Numbered from the stretch's first letter, positions 8,859-17,350 are shown. The stretch is 64,000 nucleotides of DNA from Treponema socranskii subsp. paredis ATCC 35535 (GCA_000413015.1 KE332515.1:717092-781091), one strand, 5' to 3'. The notes: generated from the sequence alone by a model not told the origin. Program-made: numbers and translations.

Positions 8859-10240
8859 CGATCAGGCGCCAATTTCATATCCTGCTTGCAGCGATCATCG
8901 TCATTCCGATATGTTGCGCGCTTTTTATTCCGTCGTATCACTACTTTACGTCGCCGGGACGAGCGCTCATCCACGATTATAAAGAACTGCGAAAAAGCGA
9001 TGCGTTCAAACTTTCCATGCGCGAATGGAGTAAGCTCCACGAATATATCCGCCGTATGCCGCCGGATGTGGAAGTCGCCGTTTTTTCGCTTTCAGGATCG
9101 GCGGATATTTTAATTTCATCGATCGCAGAGCTCAAAGCCGGCACTTCTCTCTCTCCGCTCGTGCTGTGGGGATTTGCATCTTCGACGAGCGATACGTATT
9201 TTTATCAATTTACGAGTTTTCGTTTTGCAGGGCGGAGCGATACGATCATCATTTTAAGCCGCGTCAATAAATTCACAAAGCGCGAAAAGCGCGGCATGGA
9301 TTACGTCAATTATCTGGTCGGCATTTTGCTGTGCTTTGCAGTCCTCGTACTCATCATCATCGCAAAAATTTCCCGTGACATATTTACGTCGATCACGATT
9401 CTCGAACAGAGAACACAAAAGATTGCCGACGGGGATTTAAGCGTTCCTATCGCCGACGACGTAAAACAGTCGAAAGCAAAGAGCAACGAAATCATTTCGC
9501 TGACCGAAAATCTTGAAAAAATGCGGAACGCGCTCCTCGACGCGCACGAGCGGCGCACGCGCTTTATCATGGGGATCAGCCACGACCTCCGCACGCCCGT
9601 CGCCGTCATCAAAGGCTACACGGAAGCGATTTCGGACGGCGTCATCACCGATAAAAACGAAATCAAAAAATCGCTTGAAATAATCGCAACGAAAACGAAC
9701 CAGCTCGAAAGCATGATCGATACGCTCATCAATTTTGTAAAACTCGACAGCGCGGATTGGCGGCAAAAGCTCGCTCCCGAAAGCGTCTTTGCAGTCGTTT
9801 CCGAATTCGCAAAAAGCGCCGAAATGACCGGAGCGGTTTTTAAACGCAAAATAAAGTCGGCGATCGCACTCTCTCCGGAATGCAAAGTGCCGATGGACAA
9901 GCAGCTTTTTTCCCGCGCGCTCGAAAACCTTTTGAGCAATGCGATACGCTATTCGAAAGACGGAGACGAAATTGCAATTTCGGCCGCGGAAACGGCTGAC
10001 GCATGTATCGTGAGCGTCAGCGACACGGGAATCGGTATGGCGAAAAAAGACCTCGATCACATATTCGATATGTTTTACCGCGCGACCGATTCGCGCAGGG
10101 AAGAAGGCATGGGGATCGGGCTTTCAGTCGTAAAGAGCATCGTCGATACGCACGGCTGGACGATCGGCGTAACATCGGAAGCGGGAAAAGGTTCGACGTT
10201 TACGATAAAGATTCCGAAAAAAGCGGAGCGCGGCATTTAA
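8855..10240 (+). CDS. Sensor histidine kinase with HAMP domain
   Basis: Membrane sensor kinase of the OmpR-EnvZ type, 461 residues from the ATG at 8855 (ATGA overlap with the regulator stop). It has a first membrane helix (about 8-28), a periplasmic sensor of about 125 residues, and a second helix (YLVGILLCFAVLVLIIIA). A HAMP linker with EQRTQKIADGDLSVPI comes next. The HisKA motif MGISHDLRTPVAVIKGY places the phospho-His at 243. The ATPase domain has NAIRYSKDGD, DTGIGM and GMGIGLSVVKSIV. The sensor domain gives no recognisable ligand. Position beside the flagellar operon is suggestive only. Confidence 0.95.
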   Translation: MTIRRQFHILLAAIIVIPICCALFIPSYHYFTSPGRALIHDYKELRKSDAFKLSMREWSKLHEYIRRMPPDVEVAVFSLSGSADILISSIAELKAGTSLSPLVLWGFASSTSDTYFYQFTSFRFAGRSDTIIILSRVNKFTKREKRGMDYVNYLVGILLCFAVLVLIIIAKISRDIFTSITILEQRTQKIADGDLSVPIADDVKQSKAKSNEIISLTENLEKMRNALLDAHERRTRFIMGISHDLRTPVAVIKGYTEAISDGVITDKNEIKKSLEIIATKTNQLESMIDTLINFVKLDSADWRQKLAPESVFAVVSEFAKSAEMTGAVFKRKIKSAIALSPECKVPMDKQLFSRALENLLSNAIRYSKDGDEIAISAAETADACIVSVSDTGIGMAKKDLDHIFDMFYRATDSRREEGMGIGLSVVKSIVDTHGWTIGVTSEAGKGSTFTIKIPKKAERGI

Positions 10241-10284
10241 GCTGCAAGCGTACAAAGCGGACGAAGCGGACGAAAGTTTCGCGC

Positions 10285-11580
10285 TTACAAAAGCGCTTCC
10301 AAAAATTCGTTGAGAAACAAAAGCCCTTCTTTTGTGAGCGCGTAAAAGCGCCGGCCGTTTTTATTCCGCCGCAAAGCCAAACCCCGCCCTTCCCATGATT
10401 TAAAAAGCGCTTCCGCCTTTTCGGGAAAAGCGCCGAATCGCTTTTCGTACGTTTCACGGCAGATGCCGCGCGGCATCCGAAGTCCCATCATAAAAAATTC
10501 AAAAGCTTCCGTTTTTTTATCGATGTATTCGACGGAAAAAGGAAGTTCTCCGAATCTGCGCTCCGTATATGCTTGTACCGCGTCCCCTTGCGTCGTACGT
10601 TTTTCATCCCTATGCTCCCGCTCCGCGGCAACTTGCACCGTGCGGAAATCGTCCGAAAAAAAGATGCGTGAGCGTAAATCATCCGTATCGATTTTTTTAC
10701 TTTTCCAAAAGCGCACGTACGATCCTATGTCGCGCGTATTCGTAAATCTTGCGGACATATTTTTTCCGTAAAAAGTTCCCGTCGCACCGGCTCCTATTCC
10801 CGCATAGCTTTCAAGATTCCAATACGCGAGATTGTGCAGGCATTCGCCTCCCCTGCGGCAAAAATTCGACACTTCATACTGTTCGTATCCCGCGCCGCAC
10901 AAAAAGTCGCGCCCCGAAATCCAAAGCGCATCGGACGCATCGATATTGTGCCGAATTTTCCCGCTTTCGATTTCCGTGCAAAGAGGCGTGCCTTCTTCGA
11001 CGGTGAGCGAATAAAGGGAAATATGATCGGGCGCATACGAGAGAAGCGTTTTTAAGCCCGAAGCGAACGATGCATCGGTTTCTTCGGGAAGACGGGCAAT
11101 CATATCGACCGACAGCGCGTGCGGCCAGCTTTTTTCAAAAAGAGAAAGCGCGCGGTACACATCGTCCGCGCGGCTCCGTCTCCGCACGCGGCAAAGAGAA
11201 GCGTCGTTGAACGATTGAATGCCGCACGAAATGCGCGTTACGCCTGAAGCGGATGCCGCATGGAGAAAACTTTCCGTTACATCCGACGGGTTCGCTTCCA
11301 TCGTCACTTCAAGCGGCGACTTGCGGGACATTTTTAATAATCCTGAAAAAAGAAAATCGATTTGCTTTTCGGAAAGCAGACTCGGCGTTCCGCCTCCGAC
11401 ATAAATCGTTTTCCACGAATCGATATCGCAGAACGAAGATGCAAAAGCCGCTTCGTTCAAAACGGCATCGATATATTCGTCGCCGATTTTTTCGGCGCAA
11501 GGTACGCTGAAAAAATCGCAATAGGAACATTTCGAAGTGCAAAAAGGAATGTGTACGTACAGCGGAAAAGACACGCTCAC
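10285..11580 (-). CDS. hemW: HemW-like radical SAM protein
   Basis: Member of the HemW/oxygen-independent coproporphyrinogen oxidase-like radical SAM family; HemW proteins are heme chaperones rather than oxidases. The cluster motif is PLYVHIPFCTSKCSYCDFF, with Cys at about 14, 18 and 21, followed by YVGGGTPSLLSEKQ and the C-terminal HemW domain (YEVSNFCRRGGECLHNLAYW). The GTG at 11580 lies just past the lepB stop; an in-frame TTG at 11625 would extend into lepB. The internal run EREHRDEKRTTQGD is an insertion relative to a compact HemW. It follows lepB in one transcript. Confidence 0.88.
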   Translation of the reverse strand: MSVSFPLYVHIPFCTSKCSYCDFFSVPCAEKIGDEYIDAVLNEAAFASSFCDIDSWKTIYVGGGTPSLLSEKQIDFLFSGLLKMSRKSPLEVTMEANPSDVTESFLHAASASGVTRISCGIQSFNDASLCRVRRRSRADDVYRALSLFEKSWPHALSVDMIARLPEETDASFASGLKTLLSYAPDHISLYSLTVEEGTPLCTEIESGKIRHNIDASDALWISGRDFLCGAGYEQYEVSNFCRRGGECLHNLAYWNLESYAGIGAGATGTFYGKNMSARFTNTRDIGSYVRFWKSKKIDTDDLRSRIFFSDDFRTVQVAAEREHRDEKRTTQGDAVQAYTERRFGELPFSVEYIDKKTEAFEFFMMGLRMPRGICRETYEKRFGAFPEKAEALFKSWEGRGLALRRNKNGRRFYALTKEGLLFLNEFLEALL

Positions 11581-11584
11581 TGCT

Positions 11585-12280
11585 CTACAAAAGGCGGAAT
11601 TTTGCAAACGGAAAATATACGGCAAGCCCCTTTGCTTTTATGTCGTCAAGACGCACCGCACCCCACAAGCGGGAATCAAGGGCACCCGTGCGGTTGTCGC
11701 CGAGCACGAAGTATTCGCCCGAGCCGAGCGTACGAGATTCAAAGCTGCCGCTCACGCCGATTGCACTGTCCCAATCGGAGGGGACGGAAACGATGTGCAC
11801 GTTATAAGATTTTTCGGAGCGTTCGAATTCGGTGAGAAAATGGCTGTCCCCCGCCGGCCGTACAAAAACGACGTACCCCTTCATATAGAGAGTGTCGCCG
11901 GGCAAAGCGACGACGCGGCGGATTTCGGGCTGTTCGCTCGCCGTATCGCTTCGAAAAAACGAATACTGCTGCGCGGTAAAAAATCTTACAACCGCGTCGG
12001 CAGCCGCCGTAAAAACGGACGGAGATGATGCGCGGCGCGGTTTAAGCATAACGACATCTCCGCGCAAAAGATTTTTCACAATCGGCGTAAATATAGCACA
12101 CGAATCGGAAGGGATGTCGGGCTGCATGGAAACCGAGCGGGAGCGGACGGTAAAGAGTGCAAAATTGCGCACGAATGAAACGCCCGCAAAGACGAACAGA
12201 AAAAAAAGAATCACCGAAACAATGGTGCGCTGGCGCTGCTTTTTTACATCGAAAGAATAGTCGTACAGCTTTTGCTTCAT
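11585..12280 (-). CDS. lepB: Signal peptidase I homologue with Arg at the catalytic Lys position
   Basis: Type I signal peptidase fold: membrane helix (about 20-38), SMQPDIPSDS with catalytic Ser51, the LPGD box (RRVVALPGDTLYMKG) and box E LGDNRTGALDSRLWG. 231 residues from the ATG at 12280; an open frame continues to 12565, but its extra N-terminus looks non-coding and overlaps the repeat region. The start is supported by a promoter whose -10 ends 6 nt upstream. Odd feature: the residue equivalent to the general-base Lys (IKR in E. coli) reads IRR (Arg121, codon CGC). Activity therefore needs testing. Cotranscribed with hemW. Confidence 0.85.
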   Translation of the reverse strand: MKQKLYDYSFDVKKQRQRTIVSVILFFLFVFAGVSFVRNFALFTVRSRSVSMQPDIPSDSCAIFTPIVKNLLRGDVVMLKPRRASSPSVFTAAADAVVRFFTAQQYSFFRSDTASEQPEIRRVVALPGDTLYMKGYVVFVRPAGDSHFLTEFERSEKSYNVHIVSVPSDWDSAIGVSGSFESRTLGSGEYFVLGDNRTGALDSRLWGAVRLDDIKAKGLAVYFPFAKFRLL

Positions 12281-12286
12281 GCGTGT

Positions 12287-12315
12287 AACATAACACAAAG
12301 GCCGCGAGTTTACAA
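12287..12315 (-). promoter_or_regulatory. lepB promoter (leaderless geometry)
   Basis: Minus strand: TTGTAA (12310-12315), 17-nt spacer, TATGTT (12287-12292), then 6 nt (12281-12286) to the ATG. No Shine-Dalgarno sequence is present. The spacing matches that at flbD, lolA and fabF. Confidence 0.5.
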
Positions 12316-12320
12316 TATAC

Positions 12321-12709
12321 AGGACAAATGCACCGGAAATATATGTTATAAAAACAGTCAGCAGTAGTAAAAAGGCTGCACTCCCGGCAGCGGCTCTGCC
12401 GTTCACCGCGGCAGACCGTGATCGGAATCGGACTGCGCAAACTTTTTTATCAAAATAGTTTGCTTGCCATTCCTTGTAGTACGGCATTGCAGAAAATATC
12501 AATTTTCGAAAATGCCGTGCTAGTGCGCGAAAGCGTACTGGTATATACACAAGTTTGCGAGGCAAACTTGCGGTTAAACGGAACGCGCTATTTTAGCGTC
12601 CCGTTTAACCTCGGTCTGAGCGGCTCGGCGGCAGTTCCGCTGCCTCGCGTTCCGCTTTTTTTATTTATCTGTATACAATTTTTGTATATATTTCCGGTGC
12701 CCTTGTCCC
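12321..12709. repeat. Palindromic intergenic element, copy 1, with terminal inverted repeats
   Basis: The 477-nt gap between divergent lepB and smpB holds this element and no convincing gene. The ends, 12321-12344 and 12686-12709, are inverted repeats matching at 21 of 24 positions, including a perfect 15-mer core GCACCGGAAATATAT. Inside, read on plus, are hairpin 1 (stem 12477-12486 with 12513-12522, 26-nt loop), hairpin 3 (12550-12558 with 12562-12570, perfect 9 bp), and hairpin 2 (12572-12586 with 12596-12610, 14 of 15 paired, 9-nt loop GCTATTTTA). A T-rich tract follows at about 12656. Size and inverted ends resemble a MITE. A structured RNA is an alternative. Confidence 0.7.
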
Positions 12710-12719
12710 GACTGCAGAA

Positions 12720-12748
12720 TTGAAACCTTTGCGACGATTTCATATAAT
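12720..12748 (+). promoter_or_regulatory. smpB promoter
   Basis: TTGAAA (12720-12725), 17-nt spacer, perfect TATAAT (12743-12748). Only 9 nt separate the -10 box from the smpB ATG at 12758. The GGGAAAGG in that gap looks like a Shine-Dalgarno sequence but would lie largely upstream of the expected transcription start. The promoter sits just outside the right inverted repeat of the intergenic element. Confidence 0.65.
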
Positions 12749-12757
12749 GGGAAAGGT

Positions 12758-13222
12758 ATGGCTGACGGAAAAAAGATCATCGCGGAAAACAGAAAAGCCC
12801 GCTTCAATTATTTTATCGAAGACTCGATCGAATGCGGAATCGAACTGCGCGGTTCCGAAGTCAAATCGATAAAAGCGGGCAATCTTTCGTTTCCCGACGG
12901 CTTTGCGGAAATCAAAGGAGGAGAAGTGTGGGTACAAAATCTGCACATTTCCGAATATTCGTATTCCTCGGCGTTTACCCCTTCTCCCGATCGGCCGAAG
13001 CGGCTTTTGCTGCACAAAGACGAGATAAAGCGGCTCTCACGGAAAACCGAAGAAAAAGGCTACACGCTCGTTCCGCTCGAATTTTATTTGAAAAACGGCC
13101 GCGTCAAAGTAAAGCTCGGCGTCTGCAAAGGCAAAAAACAGTACGATAAGCGCGACACGATCCGTTCCCGCGACATGGACAGAGAAGCCGCGAGAGAATT
13201 CCGCAGGGAGATAAACGGCTGA
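12758..13222 (+). CDS. smpB: SmpB, tmRNA-binding protein
   Basis: Binds tmRNA and brings it to stalled ribosomes for trans-translation. 154 residues, the usual length. Signatures: IIAENRKARFNYFIEDSIE, GIELRGSEVKSIKAGN, then the RNA-binding core, and KGKKQYDKRDTIRSRDMDRE near the C-terminus. It ends in a TGATGA junction with the next gene (1-nt overlap). The ssrA gene for tmRNA was not seen in this window. Confidence 0.98.
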   Translation: MADGKKIIAENRKARFNYFIEDSIECGIELRGSEVKSIKAGNLSFPDGFAEIKGGEVWVQNLHISEYSYSSAFTPSPDRPKRLLLHKDEIKRLSRKTEEKGYTLVPLEFYLKNGRVKVKLGVCKGKKQYDKRDTIRSRDMDREAAREFRREING

Positions 13223-14091
13223 TGAAGGAAGCCTTTCGCCGTGCGGCGGCGCTCTTCGTCGTGTCGCTCGCCGTATTCGGAGCTCAAAGTCAAGCTTCCC
13301 GCAATGTCGATTTTTTCGGCGTCATATCTTCCGATGCCGACGGCAATATGATTCAAATGACGGAAACCCTCTACCTTACGCAGCTCGGCGAAGTGCCGGG
13401 CATTTCGGTTACCGACAGGCGGCAAAGCGGTTTTACCGAAGCGTACAAAGCGCAAGGCGCTCCCGACTTTTCAAAAGCCGCTTCCCCTCTTGCGTTTTAC
13501 GCGCTCATCGGGAAAAAAGATTCCACAGGCGGAAAGTGGGACTGCACGATCTGCGTCGCCGACGTACGGACAAAGGATATCCATTCATACACTCAAACTT
13601 ACGATTCGTATTACAAAATTCTCATGGAATCGAAAAGCTCTCTGCAATCGATATTCGAAAGCCTTTTAAATAATCAAAGCCCGAAAGAAGCGGAACGGAC
13701 GAACGGCGAAAATATACCCGACAACCGGAGTCCCGCTCTCTCGACCGATTCGATTGCGGGAACATGGGGCGGCGAAGATTATATCGATAAAATCGTCATT
13801 CTCAGGGGCGGACGCGGATTTATCATCTACAAAAACGGCGCAACGATGAATATTTCCGTTTCGGTTGCAGGAAAAGAAGTTACCGTAACACAGGCGGGAA
13901 AATCGAACGCATCTTTTTTTCCGGAACTGCCGCGCGAAGCCGCCCTCCTCGCAGCGACGGACGCACCGCCCCTTTCGTGGAAACTCACCGTACAAAACAG
14001 TTCGACGCTGTCGGGTATAAAAACGACCCTCGTGGAATCGAACGGCGGCATTGTCCCGGGCAAAGTGAGGATCGAGTGGAAACGAAAGTAA
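13222..14091 (+). CDS. Secreted protein of unknown function
   Basis: 289 residues with a signal peptide (RRAAALFVVSLAVFGAQSQA, cleavage about 25). No family recognised. The first part has a mixed alpha/beta pattern that includes VPGISVTDRRQSGFTEAY and ALIGKKDSTGGKWDCTICVADV, which resembles the way some spirochaete periplasmic proteins open. The second half starts at about residue 175 (IAGTWGGEDYIDKIVILRGG) and looks like a small beta-barrel or lipocalin-like domain. Translationally coupled to smpB. Probably periplasmic; function unknown. Confidence 0.8.
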   Translation: MKEAFRRAAALFVVSLAVFGAQSQASRNVDFFGVISSDADGNMIQMTETLYLTQLGEVPGISVTDRRQSGFTEAYKAQGAPDFSKAASPLAFYALIGKKDSTGGKWDCTICVADVRTKDIHSYTQTYDSYYKILMESKSSLQSIFESLLNNQSPKEAERTNGENIPDNRSPALSTDSIAGTWGGEDYIDKIVILRGGRGFIIYKNGATMNISVSVAGKEVTVTQAGKSNASFFPELPREAALLAATDAPPLSWKLTVQNSSTLSGIKTTLVESNGGIVPGKVRIEWKRK

Positions 14092-14180
14092 GCAGCCGGC
14101 TATCATCTCTGTATTCGCATAGTATCTGAAAGGCATTTTTCCGCCGGCTGTAATCAAGCCCGTCGCTGTCAGTCCGCCTC

Positions 14181-14227
14181 TTGACAATCTATATACCGTT
14201 CGGTATATTATATACCAAACGGTATAT
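14181..14227 (+). promoter_or_regulatory. tetR promoter with two tandem operators
   Basis: A near-perfect promoter, TTGACA (14181-14186), 17-nt spacer, TATATT (14204-14209), is covered by two 18-bp inverted repeats. Operator 1 (14191-14208) has half-sites ATATACCG and CGGTATAT. Operator 2 (14210-14227) has ATATACC and GGTATAT and overlaps the ATG at 14226. This predicts autorepression by the TetR protein. The predicted 5' leader is only about 10 nt. Confidence 0.75.
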
Positions 14228-14804
14228 GACAATAAACGATAACAGCAGAGATGCAATTCTCAACACGGCAATACGTCTTTTTTCACAAAAGGGATACGAG
14301 GGAACGGGCGTGCAGGAAATTTGCGAAAACGCAAATATCACAAAACCGACCTTATATTATTTTTTCAAAAGCAAGCAGGGGCTTTTGCAGGCAATAGCTG
14401 ATTCAAAGGGTGCGGAGCTTTTGCAAAAGTTCGAGCATGCGGCAGCGTACGAACACGATTTTCTAAAAACTCTGACAAAAATTCTGACCGCTGCAATCGA
14501 TTTTGCGCTTGCGCATCCCGATTTTTTTAATCTGCACAGCGTGCTTTTAAACGCGCCCGGCAATGCGGAAACCGAAGCGGTCTACGCACCGTTAAAAAAA
14601 CGCTTCGATTCGGTGTTTTCGGAATTTTTTATTAAATCCGCGCACGAGTTCGGAAATATGCGCGGAAAAGAAGCACTGTATGCCGCACTCTACCACAACA
14701 ACGTTATTTCGGTTTCGCTTTTGTGCGTACATCAAAAATTGTCCGGAGACGATCAAACGATTTACCGCATCGTGCACAGCTTTGTCTACGGCGTAGCAAA
14801 CTGA
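14226..14804 (+). CDS. TetR-family transcriptional regulator
   Basis: Ligand-responsive repressor, 192 residues. The N-terminal helix-turn-helix (about 8-52) reads DAILNTAIRLFSQKGYEGTG, then ICENANITKPTLYYFFKSKQGLL, a clear TetR domain. The C-terminal ligand-binding half is helical and unassigned. The ATG at 14226 lies inside the second operator; an upstream in-frame start at 14181 would fall in the promoter and is rejected. The downstream amylase-family gene starts 15 nt after the stop, so both are probably controlled by this repressor. Confidence 0.93.
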   Translation: MTINDNSRDAILNTAIRLFSQKGYEGTGVQEICENANITKPTLYYFFKSKQGLLQAIADSKGAELLQKFEHAAAYEHDFLKTLTKILTAAIDFALAHPDFFNLHSVLLNAPGNAETEAVYAPLKKRFDSVFSEFFIKSAHEFGNMRGKEALYAALYHNNVISVSLLCVHQKLSGDDQTIYRIVHSFVYGVAN

Positions 14805-14819
14805 TACCGGGAGATTTAT

Positions 14820-16190
14820 ATGTCAAATTTATTTTCGGATAAAATTTTTTATCACATCTATGCACTGGGAATGGGGAATTGCCCGAAGCATAATGATTTT
14901 GCCTGTCCCGCAGGGGATTTTTTTGAAAAGCTTTCGGAGCAGTTGGACAGGATCCGATCCTTGGGCTGTAACGCGCTCCTCGTCGGACCGATTTTCGAGT
15001 CGAGCGCGCACGGATACGATACGGTCGATTATTATCACGTGGATCGCCGCTTGGGGAACAACGAGCGCTTTAAGCGGTTTTGCCGTCTGTGCCGTGAAAA
15101 GGGATTTGCGGTAGTACTGGATGCGGTATTCAATCATACGGGGCGGGATTTTTTTGCATTTAAGGATATGCGGCAAAATGGCCAATGCAGCGCTTACAAA
15201 GATTGGTATGTCAATATTGATTTTTCCCGGCGGAGTGCCATGGGCGATTGCTTTGAATATGAAGGCTGGGCGGGCTGTAAGGATTTGGTAAAGCTGAACG
15301 TCGATAACGGCGCCGTACGGGAACATATTTTCGGTGCGGTAAAAATGTGGATCGAAGAATTCGCAATAGACGGCCTCCGCCTTGATGCGGCGGATGTGCT
15401 GAGCAAAACCTTCCTCGATGCGCTGGGTTCTTTTTGCCGAAGTATAAAGAGCGATTTTTGGCTCATGGGCGAAGTGGTGCACGGCGACTATTCGGAATGG
15501 GCGCGGAACGGCAGACTTGATTCGGTAACGAATTATCAGATTTACAAAGCGCTTTGGTCGTGTTTGAACGATCAGAATATGTATGAGCTTTCGTATAATT
15601 TGAACAGAGAATATAACGGCGAAAGCGGTATGTATAAAGACATCGCATTGTACAATTTTGCGGACAACCACGATGTAAATCGAGCGGTCAGTGCGCTCAC
15701 CTCTCCGGAGAAGCATCTGCATCTGTTATACGGGCTGCTCTTTACCGTTCCCGGCATCCCTTCCGTTTACTACGGCAGTGAATACGGTATCAGAGGAATG
15801 CGGAAAGTCGATTGCGATTACGAACTGCGCCCTCCTCTTCCGCCTTTCGCTCAGCTTCCGGATTTTACGCAGCCGGGTTTCGACGCGGGCTTTATCCGTA
15901 CGTCCATCGAAACATTTGCAAAAATACGGCGGAGTCATCCCGCTTTGCAGCGCGGTTCATATCGGCAGGAGTTTATTGCAAACAGGCAATTCGGATTTTG
16001 GCGCGAATGTTCCGAAGAGAAAATTTTGATCATCGTAAATTCTGATTTTGTGCAGGCCTGTGTTTTTTTACATTCGATTCCGGAGGGCGAATATGAAAAT
16101 CTTACGGACGGAAGGATCTGTCATTCCGACGATTTGAAAGAGCTGCAAACGGCTCCGTGTTCAATACTGATATTGCGCAAAAACGAATGA
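14820..16190 (+). CDS. Alpha-amylase family (GH13) glycosidase
   Basis: 456-residue GH13 enzyme without a signal peptide, so cytoplasmic. Conserved regions: LDAVFNHTGRDFF (region I), GLRLDAADVLS with nucleophile Asp189, WLMGEVVHGD with acid/base Glu218, and FADNHDVNR with Asp285. The barrel is followed by a short beta-domain. Substrate is likely a maltooligosaccharide or related alpha-glucan; the exact specificity cannot be read. A GGGAG ribosome-binding site precedes the ATG. It shares the tetR promoter, suggesting sugar-responsive expression. Confidence 0.93.
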   Translation: MSNLFSDKIFYHIYALGMGNCPKHNDFACPAGDFFEKLSEQLDRIRSLGCNALLVGPIFESSAHGYDTVDYYHVDRRLGNNERFKRFCRLCREKGFAVVLDAVFNHTGRDFFAFKDMRQNGQCSAYKDWYVNIDFSRRSAMGDCFEYEGWAGCKDLVKLNVDNGAVREHIFGAVKMWIEEFAIDGLRLDAADVLSKTFLDALGSFCRSIKSDFWLMGEVVHGDYSEWARNGRLDSVTNYQIYKALWSCLNDQNMYELSYNLNREYNGESGMYKDIALYNFADNHDVNRAVSALTSPEKHLHLLYGLLFTVPGIPSVYYGSEYGIRGMRKVDCDYELRPPLPPFAQLPDFTQPGFDAGFIRTSIETFAKIRRSHPALQRGSYRQEFIANRQFGFWRECSEEKILIIVNSDFVQACVFLHSIPEGEYENLTDGRICHSDDLKELQTAPCSILILRKNE

Positions 16191-16235
16191 TCGGAAAATC
16201 ATTTTGTTAAATTTATCCGAAAATCATTCCGTGCA

Positions 16236-16799
16236 TTACACCTGCACGGCTCCTTGACGCAGCACGCGGAGGGTACCCGAACTTATATCGACGATGGTCG
16301 ACGGAAGGGCACCCGACGTGTCGCCCGATGAAATTATTAAATCGACATCGTCTTCAAACGTTTCGATAATGTCGCTTATTTTTTCAAGCGCGGGTTTTCC
16401 GCTTTTGTTGACGCTCGTCGAATAGACGGGACCGCTTTGTGCGATGACAGCTCTCAGCCACGCATCTCCGGGGCATCGGTACGCGGCAGTCCCCCCCGCT
16501 TTGTCGTTTACGATGATCGTAAGCGCACCCGGCCATTTTGCAAGGAGTGAGTCCGGTACGGCGTTCTTTGCATAACGGCGTATTTCGTCGGGATGCGCGA
16601 TGAGGCGGATAAAAGGCTTTCTTTCGTCCCTGCCCTTTATCGCCCGTATTTTTTCTTCGGTTCGGAATATTTTTTCGCCGCTTTCGACGATGCCCGAAAA
16701 ACCGTATACGGTGTCCGTCGGTAAAATGACGATTTTCCCGCGCTTTAAAAAATCGATACAGAGGGAAGACGCTTTTTCGTCGGTTTTCTGCAATATCAC
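16236..16799 (-). CDS. Sua5/YciO/YrdC-family protein (TsaC-like)
   Basis: Probable L-threonylcarbamoyladenylate synthase for the t6A37 modification of tRNA, or a YciO-type paralogue. 187 residues. Conserved parts: ILPTDTVYGFSG near the N-terminus, EEKIRAIKGRDERKPF (the KxR and K-R-xxKP motif), RCPGDAWLRAVIAQSGPVYSTSVNKSG, and a C-terminal STIVDISSGTLRVLRQGAV. The GTG at 16799 overlaps the upstream stop as GTGA; the longer frame to 16988 only reads the neighbour's shadow. Short form without the Sua5 C-terminal domain. Confidence 0.88.
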   Translation of the reverse strand: MILQKTDEKASSLCIDFLKRGKIVILPTDTVYGFSGIVESGEKIFRTEEKIRAIKGRDERKPFIRLIAHPDEIRRYAKNAVPDSLLAKWPGALTIIVNDKAGGTAAYRCPGDAWLRAVIAQSGPVYSTSVNKSGKPALEKISDIIETFEDDVDLIISSGDTSGALPSTIVDISSGTLRVLRQGAVQV

Positions 16800-17350
16800 C
16801 GCGTACCGCCGCCGAAAGAAGCTATGCGCATATTGCCCGCAGCATCGGGAGCGTTCTTCCCCATTGCCGAAGGAATCCGTTTTTCTTCCGCAAAAGCTCG
16901 CGGTTTTTTTCGCCGCGCCATAAGCTCTCCGCTTCCGCCCGTAAGCGCCAAAAGCACGAATGTAAGCGCAAAAAACGCGATGCCGCACGCTTTACATGTC
17001 CGTTCGCTCATAAACGCTATCGGCTCCCGCCGAACGACGGTTCCCGTATCGTAGAGCGTCGCTTCGTGAGGACGCAGCCCCGTTATTTTTACGAGTTTTT
17101 CCCCTTCGCTCACGTAATCGAGCTTACGCGCATAGGCTGCGATAACGTCTTTATCTTTTTCGAGCGCCGTGCGTTCGAGTAAAAGTTCTTCGTTTATTTT
17201 TTGGATGAGTGCCGTTTGTCTGCTTATCGCGCGTTTTTGTTTTTGCAGCCGATTGTATACGATGATGCCGTCCCTGCCGGCAAAAAACGAAAGGAGCACA
17301 TATACAAGGGTGCCGATAAAAACGGCCGAAAGGATTTTTGTGCGTGTCAT
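16796..17350 (-). CDS. FtsB/DivIC-like membrane coiled-coil protein with a second membrane segment
   Basis: 184 residues. The N-terminal membrane helix (about 6-23), a coiled coil (RLQKQKRAISRQTALIQKIN, about 33-65) and a sequence KDVIAAYARKLDYVSEGEKL fit the septum formation initiator (FtsB/DivIC) family. Unusually, a second hydrophobic segment (GIAFFALTFVLLALTGG, about 122-139) and a basic tail follow, which compact FtsB proteins lack. The next gene overlaps by 4 nt. Probable role in division; medium certainty. A weak promoter-like pair, TTTCAG and GATAAA, stands 7 nt before the ATG. Confidence 0.6.
   Translation of the reverse strand: MTRTKILSAVFIGTLVYVLLSFFAGRDGIIVYNRLQKQKRAISRQTALIQKINEELLLERTALEKDKDVIAAYARKLDYVSEGEKLVKITGLRPHEATLYDTGTVVRREPIAFMSERTCKACGIAFFALTFVLLALTGGSGELMARRKKPRAFAEEKRIPSAMGKNAPDAAGNMRIASFGGGTR

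Noticed and set aside
12418-12723. 101-residue plus-strand open frame in the lepB-smpB gap
   Set aside because: It consists of element hairpins. Similar short peptides (NxTRYFSxxF) appear at 30650 and 42889 only because the DNA repeat recurs.
14095-14150. CAGCCGGC and GCCGGCTG inverted repeat after 14091 as a terminator
   Set aside because: Loop of about 42 nt and no T-run; too weak to call.
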